From assembly GCF_900176595.1 (NCBI RefSeq), contig NZ_LT838813.1, forward strand, positions 2,932,001-2,996,000: DNA of 64,000 nt. Direction: 5' to 3'. The notes beneath the pieces are model-generated. The model did not search any database. It had not been told where the DNA came from and saw only the letters and a list, made by a program, of their open reading frames with translations. Of this stretch, positions 46,458 to 55,757 are shown one piece after another. The position numbers and the translations under genes were made by a program. Position 1 is the first letter of the stretch, and every line of letters begins with the position of its first letter. This DNA is from Aquiflexum balticum DSM 16537 (GTDB lineage: Bacteria; Bacteroidota; Bacteroidia; Cytophagales; Cyclobacteriaceae).

Positions 46458-47057
46458 ATGAGAAGATTAAAGTCAAAAATAAAAAAATACATCTATCAGA
46501 GACGCTTCCCTTTAATTGAATACAAACCAATAAAAAAGACAATTCCTGAAAAAACTATCCAAGTCGCTTCTGCATGGAAAGGCTTGGAATTGATTATTGA
46601 AGATATATTGGATCAGTTCAATATTGATAGAGGCAGTTGTATCGAATTCGGTGTGGAATTTGGATTTTCGGCAGTTGTATTCTCCAATTATTTTAGAAAA
46701 GTCACCGGTGTTGATATATTTATGGGTGATGAACATACGGCGTTCAAGGGAGATCATTATGATCAGACTAAGAAGTCTTTAACTGCATTTGAAAACATTG
46801 AATTGTTTAAATCTGATTATAAAGATTGGATCAAGAAAGACCATAATCAATATGATTTCGCTCATGTCGATATTGTTCACAATTATAAAGAAACATATGA
46901 CTGTGGTCTTTGGGCAGTTCAACATAGTAAATGTTGTATTTTTCATGATACCGAAAGTTTTCCGGAAGTAAGACGTGCTGTTTTTGATATTGCCAAAAAA
47001 ACAGGAAAGAAAGCTTACAATTACCCCTATCATTATGGGTTGGGAATCATAGTATAA
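46458..47057 (+). CDS. class I SAM-dependent methyltransferase-like protein
   Basis: These 199 residues begin with a basic leader and then give CIEFGVEFGFSAVVFSNYF (motif I), VTGVDIFMGDEH (acidic residue after strand 2), YDFAHVDIVHNYKETYDCGLWAV and CCIFHDTESFPEVRRAVFDIA. This layout is typical of small class I methyltransferases in glycan or cassette clusters. The substrate is unknown. The gene starts 15 bp after attC-like site 3; no matching R'' box was found at its 3' end. Confidence 0.75.
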   Translation: MRRLKSKIKKYIYQRRFPLIEYKPIKKTIPEKTIQVASAWKGLELIIEDILDQFNIDRGSCIEFGVEFGFSAVVFSNYFRKVTGVDIFMGDEHTAFKGDHYDQTKKSLTAFENIELFKSDYKDWIKKDHNQYDFAHVDIVHNYKETYDCGLWAVQHSKCCIFHDTESFPEVRRAVFDIAKKTGKKAYNYPYHYGLGIIV

Positions 47058-47170
47058 AAAAACATAAGCTATTAGGTAATTCAGGGTAAAAGCTTCCCTT
47101 TGGGAAAAGTTTGGTGTGCACATAGATTTCCTTTGTGTTGATTTTTAGGGGAAGGATTCAGGGTTTTGTA

Positions 47171-47270
47171 AAAAGAAGTGATTTGATTTGATCAGATCAA
47201 ATTCCTGTGGATCAGGTAAATAATTGAAAAATATCTTTAGCTTTATAATAAACCATTCTACAATGTAAAT
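47171..47270 (+). repeat. dispersed repeat, copy C (5'-truncated central module)
   Basis: It lacks the GGCAGGTTTATACT start but keeps TTTGATCAGATCAAATTCC (7-bp-arm palindrome), GTGGATCAGGTAAATAATT and AAAAATATCTTTAGCTTTAT. It is followed at about 47317-47340 by GAAGACCGAAGACGGAAG microrepeats. The rest of 47058-47492 shows nothing further. Confidence 0.7.
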
Positions 47271-47492
47271 ATCCGCCTATATGCAAGTTGCAGAAGTTTT
47301 CTATAGAAATGGCTAGAAGACCGAAGACGGAAGACGGAAGTAAACTGAAAATTAGGGTTAGACAAATTATCCATTGGGTTTTCAGATTTACTTGTATCAT
47401 TGCGGATATTCATATTTCACAATTATAGAAAGCAGAATTTTAGCCCTAATCTGAACAGAATAAATACTGACAAGATCTAAAAGAAAAACATC

Positions 47493-48272
47493 ATGAAACA
47501 GGCAAATAATTTACTCGGGGAATTTTTGGCACTGGCACTTTGTGCTGCTATACTCTCTTGTTCTGCACATGGTTCCAATGATCAAAACCCTGAGATGAAC
47601 CACGCCAAGGCCGACACTGTTAAAAACTATGTCATCATAAAGTCCTGGGAGCATCAGCGTGAGGTTCTCGTAGCAGAGGGAGATTCAGAGACCAAGGCAG
47701 ATGCTAAAATTGAGAAATGGCTTACAAGCATGTCATCTATGGACAGGAATGCCGGTGATGACCGCATCGGTGTTCAAGCGCCACCATTCCAGTTTGATGG
47801 ATGGATCAATTCCGAACCGCTTACGCTGGAAGATCTTAAAGGCAAAGTCGTTCTGGTTCGTTGGTTTACCGATACCTGTCCCTTCTGTGCAAGCAGTGCT
47901 CCAGCGCTTCGTCAGCTCTACGAGGAATATGCCGACCAAGGCTTCGCATTGGTTGGGGTTTACCATCCCAAGGCCGGGAGAGATGACCCTTTGGATGTAG
48001 CGCGTGTACAGCGTGTGGTTGAAGCCAGAGATTTTAAGTTTCCGGTAGCTATAGACTGGGATTGGCGCAATGGCACGCTAAAAGAATGGTGGCTTACAGG
48101 CCCTAAACGACCGGCTACTTCGGTAACCTTCATTTTGGACAAGTCCGGGGTAATACAATTTATCCATCCGGGTATGGAGTATCACGAAGACAATGGCTCC
48201 GAGCAGCACGCCATGTGTGCGAATGACATGAGTCGCATCCGTGCGGCAATTGAAAGTCTCATCGCTGAATAA
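47493..48272 (+). CDS. lipoprotein thioredoxin-fold protein (TlpA/AhpC-TSA type)
   Basis: A lipobox (AAILSC, Cys23) is followed from about residue 95 by a thioredoxin fold with APPFQFDGW, VVLVRWFTDTCPFCASSAPALRQL (Cys129-Pro-Phe-Cys132) and a C-terminal GPKRPATSVTFILDKSG with the cis-Pro region. It should act as a periplasmic thiol-disulfide oxidoreductase anchored to a membrane. It is noticeably more GC-rich than the genes around it, suggesting separate acquisition. It is followed after 148 bp by another TlpA-like lipoprotein. Confidence 0.87.
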   Translation: MKQANNLLGEFLALALCAAILSCSAHGSNDQNPEMNHAKADTVKNYVIIKSWEHQREVLVAEGDSETKADAKIEKWLTSMSSMDRNAGDDRIGVQAPPFQFDGWINSEPLTLEDLKGKVVLVRWFTDTCPFCASSAPALRQLYEEYADQGFALVGVYHPKAGRDDPLDVARVQRVVEARDFKFPVAIDWDWRNGTLKEWWLTGPKRPATSVTFILDKSGVIQFIHPGMEYHEDNGSEQHAMCANDMSRIRAAIESLIAE

Positions 48273-48296
48273 ATCCGCAGTGGCGACTATTTAGAC

Positions 48297-48348
48297 CTTG
48301 TTTGTTCTTAATGGCAGAACCAGTACGCATTTTGACCGAGCAAACAAG
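48297..48348. other. long-loop inverted repeat after the first TlpA gene
   Basis: CTTGTTTGTTC pairs with GAGCAAACAAG (10 of 11) around a ~30-base loop. No T-tract follows, so it is not a standard terminator; it may be a decayed recombination site or a processing hairpin. Confidence 0.3.
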
Positions 48349-48420
48349 CGCCGAGTCCTTGCTGATGTGATTACAAGATTGGTTTGTAAACACACCTTAC
48401 TAAAATAAATAGAAAAACAC

Positions 48421-49809
48421 ATGAAAAATCTTATTATTCTAGGATTATCAAGTTTGCTGATTTGTTTGTCTTGTCAGAACAATAAGAATTTATCTAACGA
48501 GGTAACAGTGGCTGGTACTATTGAAAATCACGATCAAACGGTATTGAAAATTCTGGATGTAATGGGCAGAGGGTCTTGGGAGGATGTGGTACCGGTAACT
48601 GAAAATCGATTTTCAATCAACCTAACTTTGGAGAGACCTGCCATTAAAACGCTGATGTATGGAGATATGAGAAAGGATATTTTTCTTCAGCCGGGAAAAT
48701 CCTTAGAGGTATCATTTGACGCATTAAACATTGAAAACAGTTTTAGGTATGGGGGTGATTTAAAAATAGAGAATGCTGTATTTGATTCTATTTCTCAAAG
48801 ACTTGGAAATATAGATTATTCTTATCTCTATACTCAGCCATTAGATTTAACTAGCCTATATATGGATTCCTTAAAAAATGACAGTAAGGAATACCTTAAA
48901 TCACTATTAAATAAATACATAACCTCACCGTATTTCGAAGAATATGCAAATGCCTCAATTGATTATAATGTAGCCTATCTTAAAATTATGCTGGGCGATA
49001 GTCAAGAAGAACAGTATGCAGGTTATTATGACTTCCTGAATGAGTTAAAAATTGAGGATCATGATCTTCTGGATATGCCTGACTATCGTATGTTCTTGTA
49101 CTTTTATTTAGAAATGGAAACCAACAAAAGATATAAGGACTTGGATTCTATTCAAAATCAAACAGCTGATGCAAAATTTTATGAAACTCTCAAGACTATT
49201 GAGAATCTTAAAGATGAAGAGGTTAGGGCATATAGCTTATATAATACCATGCTCATGCAATTAAAGGAGTTTGGCACGGTGGACTTTGATAGGCATTTCG
49301 GCTATTTTAATACGCATAATTTAGATGAAAGGTATGCAGAGCAGATGAGATTCGCGTACGAAGAAAAGAAGCGGATAGCTCCTGGCCAGCCAGCACCGGA
49401 ATTTACACTTGAGGATGTAGATGGCAATCAGGTTTCATTAAGTGAGTTTAAGGGTAAATATGTATATGTTGATTTTTGGCTAACTACTTGTTCACGCAGC
49501 GCAAGAGAATTGCCTTATTTTTTAAAACTTTATTCTGATTACAAAGAAGATAATATTGTTTTTGTAAGTATCTCACCGGACAAGGATAAAAATACGTGGT
49601 TGGATTTTGTGAAAGAAAAAAGAAATGTGGGAACCAGTCTTTGGTCAGACAAATTTCTCGATTCTGAGGTCACTAAGAACTACCAGGTTCTTGGTACTCC
49701 GACCTATGTTCTTATTGACAAAGAAGGTAATATTATTGATCCAGTAGCGGCAAAACCCTCATCAAAAGAAATTAGGGAAACATTCGATCTGCTGTTAAAG
49801 AGTAAATAA
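48421..49809 (+). CDS. TlpA-family lipoprotein with a single active-site cysteine
   Basis: A lipobox (LICLSC, Cys18) leads to an N-terminal DUF4369-like beta domain, a helical middle and a C-terminal thioredoxin fold from about residue 320 (GQPAPEFTLEDVDGNQVSLSEFKGK, YVYVDFWLTTCSRSARELPYF, VLGTPTYVLIDKEG). The usual CxxC is CSRS: Cys357 is kept but the second Cys is Ser360, so a classical disulfide reductase cycle is not possible. The rest of the fold, including cis-Pro, is intact. A monothiol or ligand-binding role is possible. Confidence 0.85.
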   Translation: MKNLIILGLSSLLICLSCQNNKNLSNEVTVAGTIENHDQTVLKILDVMGRGSWEDVVPVTENRFSINLTLERPAIKTLMYGDMRKDIFLQPGKSLEVSFDALNIENSFRYGGDLKIENAVFDSISQRLGNIDYSYLYTQPLDLTSLYMDSLKNDSKEYLKSLLNKYITSPYFEEYANASIDYNVAYLKIMLGDSQEEQYAGYYDFLNELKIEDHDLLDMPDYRMFLYFYLEMETNKRYKDLDSIQNQTADAKFYETLKTIENLKDEEVRAYSLYNTMLMQLKEFGTVDFDRHFGYFNTHNLDERYAEQMRFAYEEKKRIAPGQPAPEFTLEDVDGNQVSLSEFKGKYVYVDFWLTTCSRSARELPYFLKLYSDYKEDNIVFVSISPDKDKNTWLDFVKEKRNVGTSLWSDKFLDSEVTKNYQVLGTPTYVLIDKEGNIIDPVAAKPSSKEIRETFDLLLKSK

Positions 49810-49984
49810 AAAAAAGTAACCAACATTTTACAAGCCTAATGGGGGAAGAAGTGAAATTTGTAACCAATTGAACAATAGTCAACAAATCCACAAACTGAAA
49901 TACTTTTAATCCCACGCTACGCTTATATTGTACCTTTGAAACCTAACCCATCAGAGGATTCGATGGACATAAAGGCCCCCAGCC

Positions 49985-50214
49985 TAATTCCATGAATTAT
50001 TTTTTAATAAATGCCAAATTTCTGTTTTGATAGTCAGGGGAAAATATGCTGATTAGGACATTAAAGTTCCAAAAAACTCTGATTTGCTGGCCTGACGGCA
50101 GGTTTATACTCTGATTTTCACAAAAGGATTTGATCAGATAAAATCCCCAGTGATTAGGTAGACAATTAAAGAAAATCTTTAGTTTTATAGTAAATCATTC
50201 CACAATTATGGAAA
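49985..50214 (+). repeat. dispersed repeat, copy D (5' plus central modules)
   Basis: The 5' module (AATGCCAAATTTCTGTTTTGATAGTC and flanks) resembles those in copies E and F. The central module starts CCTGACGGCAGGTTTATACT and includes AAAAGGATTTGATCAGAT, TCTTTAGTTTTATAGTAAATC and CCACAATTATGGAAA. The remaining parts of 49810-50486 are AT-rich and feature-poor. Confidence 0.72.
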
Positions 50215-50486
50215 TCAAAAGTTCATTCCAAAGAGGGGAAATGATGGCACGTATTAGGCGTTTTTTTTTTGGTTTTTCAAGGGGATATTGATATCCACAT
50301 CTAAAAACACGCTCAGTACTTGAGACCAACCTTTAATACTAAAGTTGATTTCCTAAAACTAAATCTGGCTGAGTAAATTAAACAAACTGCTTGAAAAGTG
50401 AACAGTTGGAAAAACTTAAAATTATAAATATATTACATAAAAGATATACTAAATTTTAAAACCATCGAAAACCCTTTTTTATCGAA

Positions 50487-51392
50487 ATGGATACACAAAC
50501 TATCAAAAATGATCCCGATCACCATGCTTTCTGCCTTGTGGGAGAAAATACCCTTTTCCTCATTCATCAAATAATGACCCACATGGAAGCTCATTCCTAT
50601 GAATTGATCCTTGAAGTCACCATCCCTGAAGATGCTAAAAAGAAAATTTTAGAAGATAGAAAGGAAAACGGAAATTCGCATTATTTGGCCAACTGGTTTG
50701 GTTCTGAAGCAATTGAAGCATTTACAGTGCCAAGCCTTGCTTCAGGAAACAGGAAAGAGTTTAACGCAAACGTATGGACTTCAGTCGAACCCGCCCAAGA
50801 GGCTCCAACTCAACTTGTTCCTGACCAAAGGAACGGCCCCGACCAAAGACTAATGGGTATGCAATTGCCTCCTGCCACCTTACCTCAGCCACCTTGGGCC
50901 GGGTATTGGGAAAAACCGGAAGTTACACCATGGCTGACTAATGTGAAGGTTACGGTAGAAAGGGTAGTTCATTATAGACACATTAACAGAAACGAAATTT
51001 CAAGACGATTTGAAGAATACATATTGTTTGGAAGAGGGAAAGAAGCCCATATAATGCATTCTGTAATATGGCAACCAGAGTATGATCATGTAGCCACATT
51101 GAAAGAAGCACCTGATTGGATAGATGAAGAGCAATTGATTGCAACCGTAAATGTCTGCTTCCCTCATCTTCCTTATGACAACTACAGCACCTATTGTGAC
51201 AATCCCCTGAAAGATAAAACTCGTCATCAAGTGCTATATCATGGCCTAAGTCAATACAGAGACATGTTCGGAAATTTCCAGAACAAAATCCCTGAACTCT
51301 ACATCGAAGTGGAACATACTTGGTGGTTCTCTACCAGAGTCATCAATTTTTGGAACTATCAATTCTGTAAAGACAGCAAAGAAATCAGTTAA
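50487..51392 (+). CDS. conserved-looking protein of unknown family, first gene of decarboxylase operon
   Basis: The 301-residue soluble protein has no signal or membrane segment. It looks two-part: residues 1-105 (DHHAFCLVGENTLFLIHQIMTH, HYLANWFGSEAIEAF) and 140-300 (VERVVHYRHINRNEISRRFEEY, LFGRGKEAHIMHSVIWQPEYDHV, IATVNVCFPHLPYDNY), joined by a Pro/Gln-rich linker. It is rich in His and Trp, which could suggest metal or ligand binding, but I recognise no family. The decarboxylase gene starts 10 bp after its stop, so the two are cotranscribed. Confidence 0.75.
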   Translation: MDTQTIKNDPDHHAFCLVGENTLFLIHQIMTHMEAHSYELILEVTIPEDAKKKILEDRKENGNSHYLANWFGSEAIEAFTVPSLASGNRKEFNANVWTSVEPAQEAPTQLVPDQRNGPDQRLMGMQLPPATLPQPPWAGYWEKPEVTPWLTNVKVTVERVVHYRHINRNEISRRFEEYILFGRGKEAHIMHSVIWQPEYDHVATLKEAPDWIDEEQLIATVNVCFPHLPYDNYSTYCDNPLKDKTRHQVLYHGLSQYRDMFGNFQNKIPELYIEVEHTWWFSTRVINFWNYQFCKDSKEIS

Positions 51393-51401
51393 ATTATTAT
51401 A

Positions 51402-53666
51402 ATGGATATAAACAAAAAAATTGAAGCCCTTAGGGGGCAAATGGCTCTTGCCAAATCTAACGGTACCCAGTCTATGGGTACTTGGTTTTTGGGGCCTAAA
51501 GGAGAAAGTCATAATCTCCTCAAAGAAATGTTGGAGGAAGCACTTCATCATGCAATTGATGGTAGAGAATCCACTTACCCCAATGACCCTGAATGGGCGA
51601 ACACAGATTCTCCCGAGTATAAAGCAGAGAGCAAAGTCATCATGAGCAACTTCAAGCAATTGGTGAGAAACTTGGAGACATACAGTGTTCCCTTTAGCAG
51701 TTACCGATATCAGGGCCATATGCTTTGGGATCAATCTCTGCCTTCAGTAGCAGGCTATTTTGCAGCAATGCTTTACAATCAAAATAATGTAGCTGCAGAA
51801 GCGAGTCCACTGACTACAGCATTGGAGATAGAGGTGGCAAATGACTTATGCCATATGGTTGGTTACACGGATGATGGAGATATCGAACCTTGGGGACATA
51901 TCACTTGTGATGGAAGCATGGCCAATATTGAAGCAATGTGGTCTGGTAGAAACACCAAACTCTATCCTTTTGCCGTTCTGGCAGCTTTCATTAAAGAAGA
52001 TGAACTATCTAAATTAAGTAACTTAGAAGTTCAACTGACCGGTAAAAACGCCCCCAGCAAAAAGATACTTGACATGGGCTGGTGGGAATTGATCAACCTG
52101 AAGAGAGAAGTTATTTTAAGCATTCCCACACGTTTGTCGCAATTGGCTGAAAAGGTGGGGGTAGATAGTACTACGCTGATGAATCTGATCCAGAAATACA
52201 CGGTTCAGCAACTAGGCCTTATGGGATTTGCTAATTATATGGATGAACTCTTAGAGGCTGATGGTGAATTCCGTGAAGCGTTAGGCAATATCAAATTGGT
52301 AGGCCCGGCCACCATGCATTATTCACTGCCCAAGGCTGCAACCCTTATTGGGCTAGGGAGCGGCGCTTTTACCAAAATCCAGATCCAGAGTAATGCAAGA
52401 ATGGATATTGATCACTTGGAGAAAACCGTTCAGGAACATTTCGAAAAGAAAATCCCGATTATAACTGTGGTGGCTGTAATGGGCACCACTGAAGAGAGTG
52501 CTGTTGACGATCTTTCAGGTGTTCTCCAACTCAGGGAGAAAATGAGAGAAAATGGTATGGAATTTTTTGTGCATGCCGATGGAGCCTGGGGCGGGTATTT
52601 TGCATCTATGTTGAATGCCCCTTCAGAACACTCAGATGCACATCATCACCTCAGAAAACATAGTCAGTTAGCGCAAGGTAATCAATCAGGGGACGTGCAC
52701 AAGGAAAATATTGGTGCAGCAATCGCATATCAACAACTTAAAAATTCGAGTAATAATCCACGGGCACATGAAATGTTTATGTTCACTGCCAGTACAGGAT
52801 TGAACACCCACACTGCCACACAGTTGGCCAGGCTAAAAGATGCTGACACTATTACCATTGACCCTCACAAATCAGGATTTGCATTGTACCCTGCTGGCAG
52901 CTTAGTATATAAGGATCATCGAATGCCTCAAATGATTCAGATCACTGCTCCTGTAGTATATCATGGAGGTGATGCCCCTACCACAGGAGTATTCGGTGTA
53001 GAAGGATCTAAACCAGGTGCGGCAGCAGCCGGTGTCTATTTTAGCCATAGGATCATTAAGCCGGATCAAAGTGGATATGGGAGAATTCTAGGAAGATGTA
53101 CATTTAACACTAAGCGATTCTTCGCTCAATTGATGGCTATAGAATCAGAGGATTTCAAACTTGCTGCTCTTACAGATCTGAAACCTGAAGAAATAGAGAG
53201 AATTAAAGAGTGGACAAAACTTTCGAATCTCGAATTATGGGAAAGACTGAGTGAGAGCAAGATGGAATTCGATCTTTTCCAAAGGACAGGGCCAGATCTG
53301 AATATTATCTCTTATGCATTGAATCCAATAATTAATGGTAAAGAAAATAAAGACCCCAAAGTCACCAATGACTTTAACAACTCCTTGTTTTTAAAATTAA
53401 GTAATCAAAGTATAGATGAGCCGCTTCCTGAAGTCATAGTGACCAGCTCAACTTTCGACTCTGAGAATTCTTCAAATGCAATCAGGTCTTTAAGAAATCA
53501 ACTAAAAATTGATCAAGATGATACTTTGGATATGAATTTTTTGATAACCACGGTAATGAATCCCTGGCTATCAGATACAGATCAGGGTAAACGAAATATG
53601 ATTCCTGAGATAGTTGGCTATTTGCAGAAAGCCGCTGAAGATCTTGTGCATTCAAAGTATAAATAG
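51402..53666 (+). CDS. group II PLP-dependent decarboxylase (aromatic amino acid/tyrosine decarboxylase-like)
   Basis: The fold-type I pattern is clear: SSYRYQGHMLWDQSLPSVAG, PLTTALEIEVANDLCHMVGY, TCDGSMANIEAMWSGRN, the PLP-stacking His306 in MHYSLPKAATLIG, H391-A-D393-GAWGGYF and the Schiff-base Lys490 in TIDPHKSGFALYPAGSL. These blocks most resemble bacterial tyrosine decarboxylases. At 754 residues it is longer than the ~620 usual, with an extra segment around 405-460 and a long C-terminal part. The substrate is probably an aromatic or acidic amino acid. It is the middle gene of a three-gene operon. Confidence 0.88.
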   Translation: MDINKKIEALRGQMALAKSNGTQSMGTWFLGPKGESHNLLKEMLEEALHHAIDGRESTYPNDPEWANTDSPEYKAESKVIMSNFKQLVRNLETYSVPFSSYRYQGHMLWDQSLPSVAGYFAAMLYNQNNVAAEASPLTTALEIEVANDLCHMVGYTDDGDIEPWGHITCDGSMANIEAMWSGRNTKLYPFAVLAAFIKEDELSKLSNLEVQLTGKNAPSKKILDMGWWELINLKREVILSIPTRLSQLAEKVGVDSTTLMNLIQKYTVQQLGLMGFANYMDELLEADGEFREALGNIKLVGPATMHYSLPKAATLIGLGSGAFTKIQIQSNARMDIDHLEKTVQEHFEKKIPIITVVAVMGTTEESAVDDLSGVLQLREKMRENGMEFFVHADGAWGGYFASMLNAPSEHSDAHHHLRKHSQLAQGNQSGDVHKENIGAAIAYQQLKNSSNNPRAHEMFMFTASTGLNTHTATQLARLKDADTITIDPHKSGFALYPAGSLVYKDHRMPQMIQITAPVVYHGGDAPTTGVFGVEGSKPGAAAAGVYFSHRIIKPDQSGYGRILGRCTFNTKRFFAQLMAIESEDFKLAALTDLKPEEIERIKEWTKLSNLELWERLSESKMEFDLFQRTGPDLNIISYALNPIINGKENKDPKVTNDFNNSLFLKLSNQSIDEPLPEVIVTSSTFDSENSSNAIRSLRNQLKIDQDDTLDMNFLITTVMNPWLSDTDQGKRNMIPEIVGYLQKAAEDLVHSKYK

Positions 53667-53705
53667 TATTGAACTGAAAACCCTTAGCTAAACAATTATT
53701 ACAAT

Positions 53706-54800
53706 ATGGAAACTCTTAAAGGATATGCAACGAAGATGGTGAAGACAAAAACTTCATCCAGCCCTGATGCAATTGAAGATTTTAATCATGCTTGGGAAGT
53801 GCTTTTTGCATACAGTGGTCCCAGCATGGCACTAAGAGAAGTTGCATTGGGTGCCTTGCCGGGGAAATTTCCCAGTCTTGCCGTAAGACAGGTAGTTATG
53901 GATAAGCATCATGCAATGCATAATTCAATTAAACAAATTGCTTCTCCCGAGCAAGGACAAGTAGACACCTGTGTATTTTGCAAACTTGCATTTGGCTCTA
54001 TATATGAAGATCCAAATTTCGGGCGCATAACAATCACAAGAAATAAAAGGAACAAATATTACTGCAATACTTGCGATATGTTCTTGCGCATTTGCCCCGG
54101 ACATACATCTCTTGAACTGCCAGTCATGGTGGTTGACGTTAAAGGATCAAGAAAAATCCGTAATGACCCGAGAGTCAGTCTTTATCAGTATTCCAATATG
54201 CTCTCAGATTTTCAATGTTTGGCCGCAGCTGTTATCCAGAAAAATTTGGGCATGGTGCTAAATACGGTCGGAGATGCTGTGATCGGAATATGGCCTTCTG
54301 GTTTTATACCTGAAGAACTTAGGAAAAAACACAATTGGAGTGAAAAAGAACCGGCAAAACTAGCTGCCCGGCTTGCGTTAATTGCAAGTGCAGAACTTGC
54401 AAGGCTAAGTCCTGATTCTCATGAATCTGGCAAACTTCCGTTTAAAGGGGCCCTTGATTCAACAATAATGTCCATTTTTTCTGTTCAATCAAGGAACAAA
54501 ATAAAAGAGTTCGAGATTTCTGATCTGGATGCTGCGCTTAGCGGAGATCCAATTGTTGATGACTTCGGTTATTTCCCAAATGATGAGTACGAGGGTGAAT
54601 TACAGAAAGGTCCTACAAGCATAGATGTGGCCGGAGAGGCAATAGAATTCACGTCAGAGTTATCAGGCCATAGTTTCTTAGCGGCTGGAGAATTTGCTAT
54701 TACAAAAAGATTAGACATGGTTGCCGGCAACTCTGACTTTGAATATGACCTACTTGACGAATTCAAAGAACCTATCAGGGTATTAAAAAGAGCTTATTAA
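53706..54800 (+). CDS. zinc-finger protein with degenerate class III nucleotide-cyclase domain
   Basis: Of 364 residues, 20-85 are helical, 89-130 form a zinc site (CVFCK at 89-92, YCNTCD at 120-123) and 138-364 align with class III cyclases: VMVVDVKGS (metal Asp144), LNTVGDAVIGIWPSG (metal Asp190) and the C-terminal FEYDLLDEFKEPIRVLKR strand. The Zn-finger-before-cyclase order is known from bacterial adenylate cyclases. The GDxVNxAxRL motif reads GEAIEFTSEL (310-319), so the catalytic Asn and Arg are Glu314 and Glu318. Cyclase activity is doubtful; a sensory pseudo-cyclase or altered chemistry is possible. It starts 39 bp after the decarboxylase. Confidence 0.78.
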   Translation: METLKGYATKMVKTKTSSSPDAIEDFNHAWEVLFAYSGPSMALREVALGALPGKFPSLAVRQVVMDKHHAMHNSIKQIASPEQGQVDTCVFCKLAFGSIYEDPNFGRITITRNKRNKYYCNTCDMFLRICPGHTSLELPVMVVDVKGSRKIRNDPRVSLYQYSNMLSDFQCLAAAVIQKNLGMVLNTVGDAVIGIWPSGFIPEELRKKHNWSEKEPAKLAARLALIASAELARLSPDSHESGKLPFKGALDSTIMSIFSVQSRNKIKEFEISDLDAALSGDPIVDDFGYFPNDEYEGELQKGPTSIDVAGEAIEFTSELSGHSFLAAGEFAITKRLDMVAGNSDFEYDLLDEFKEPIRVLKRAY

Positions 54801-54895
54801 ATGACATCCTGAGGGTTGCTATTGATAATAATCGTCCAACACCTAAAAATCAAGCTGAGCTTGGCAACAAAATCTTGACATTTAATCCCTTGTAA

Positions 54896-55207
54896 ATAAT
54901 AATCATATTTCATTTTCAAGAGACTCTTCATGCACAGCGAACTCCAAGTGAAATCGCTGTTTTCAATCTTGAGACCAATGAATTGATTAGGCTGATATTT
55001 AATGAATTTGCTGATGAAGAACCTGACTGGTCACCTGATGGTTTAAATATTTTATTTTCAAGAAGGTTTGACAGACAATTTTCCCTTTGGACACTAAATC
55101 TTGAATCTATGGAAGAATTTAGGGTAACACCACCTGAGATTAAGGTGAGTAGAGCGCATTGGTCGCCAAATGGTAAGCTGATTGTAACCCAACATTATCC
55201 AGATTAA
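54896..55207 (+). pseudogene. remnant of a TolB/PD40 beta-propeller protein
   Basis: The open frame has no ATG and encodes two PD40-like blades: SEIAVFNLETNELIRL with DEEPDWSPDGLNILFSRRF, and SLWTLNLESMEEFRVTPPE with RAHWSPNGKLIVTQHYPD. It is preceded by a stop at 54893 and is too short for a working propeller. A TTG at 54983 could start a 74-residue peptide, but a decayed gene is more likely. A GTCCAAC box at 54836, just upstream, resembles an attC R'' box. Confidence 0.6.
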
Positions 55208-55299
55208 CGCATTACAACATTGTATAAGCGGCATCAAAACGACCCCTTATGCTGACCTTTGCAGATAATGTTTAAACCTACCCCTTCTGTTCATTTCAG

Positions 55300-55550
55300 T
55301 GGCCATATTCAAACCCCGCTTGATTCCATCTATTTTTTTTTAAAAAATGCCCTATTTCTGTTTTTAAGGTCTTGAAAAAATATTCCAATCAGAAAACTAA
55401 AATCCTTTTTAAAAACTCCATTCAACATCCGTTTAACTACAGACCAGGGGTCACCGACCATATCCAGGGTTCACCGGTGTACGTTGCATTAAACTTATCT
55501 TATTGGTTCCCATGTAGATGAATAGGCAAAACTTTGTTTCGAGTAAAAGG
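55300..55550 (+). repeat. dispersed repeat, copy F (5' and 3' modules, central module replaced)
   Basis: The 5' module (AAATGCCCTATTTCTGTTTTTAAGG, TCTTGAAAAAATATTCCAATC, AGAAAACTAAAATCCTT) is the best match to copy E. The 3' module (ACGTTGCATTAAAC ... ATGTAGATGAATAGGCAAAAC, TTTCGAG) also matches E. The middle is instead ACTACAGACCAGGGGTCACC-like sequence, related to one near 63130. The rest of 54801-55757 outside this and the propeller remnant is AT-rich leader of the sigma gene. Confidence 0.68.
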
Positions 55551-55757
55551 GTGATCTGTGCAAGTCATAAATTACCAAAGAATAAGAGACCAGACGGGTA
55601 ATGCAAGGTACCGACCAGAGAATTTTTCCTCTGTAGTCTTAGAATAGTAGGTCATAATAAGGTTATTTCATTATTTGAAAAAAAATTTTATCCCTTTGTA
55701 ATATTATTTAAGATTTGGAGTCAAATGGATAAAGGTTTAAAATCGTGACGCCTAAAC

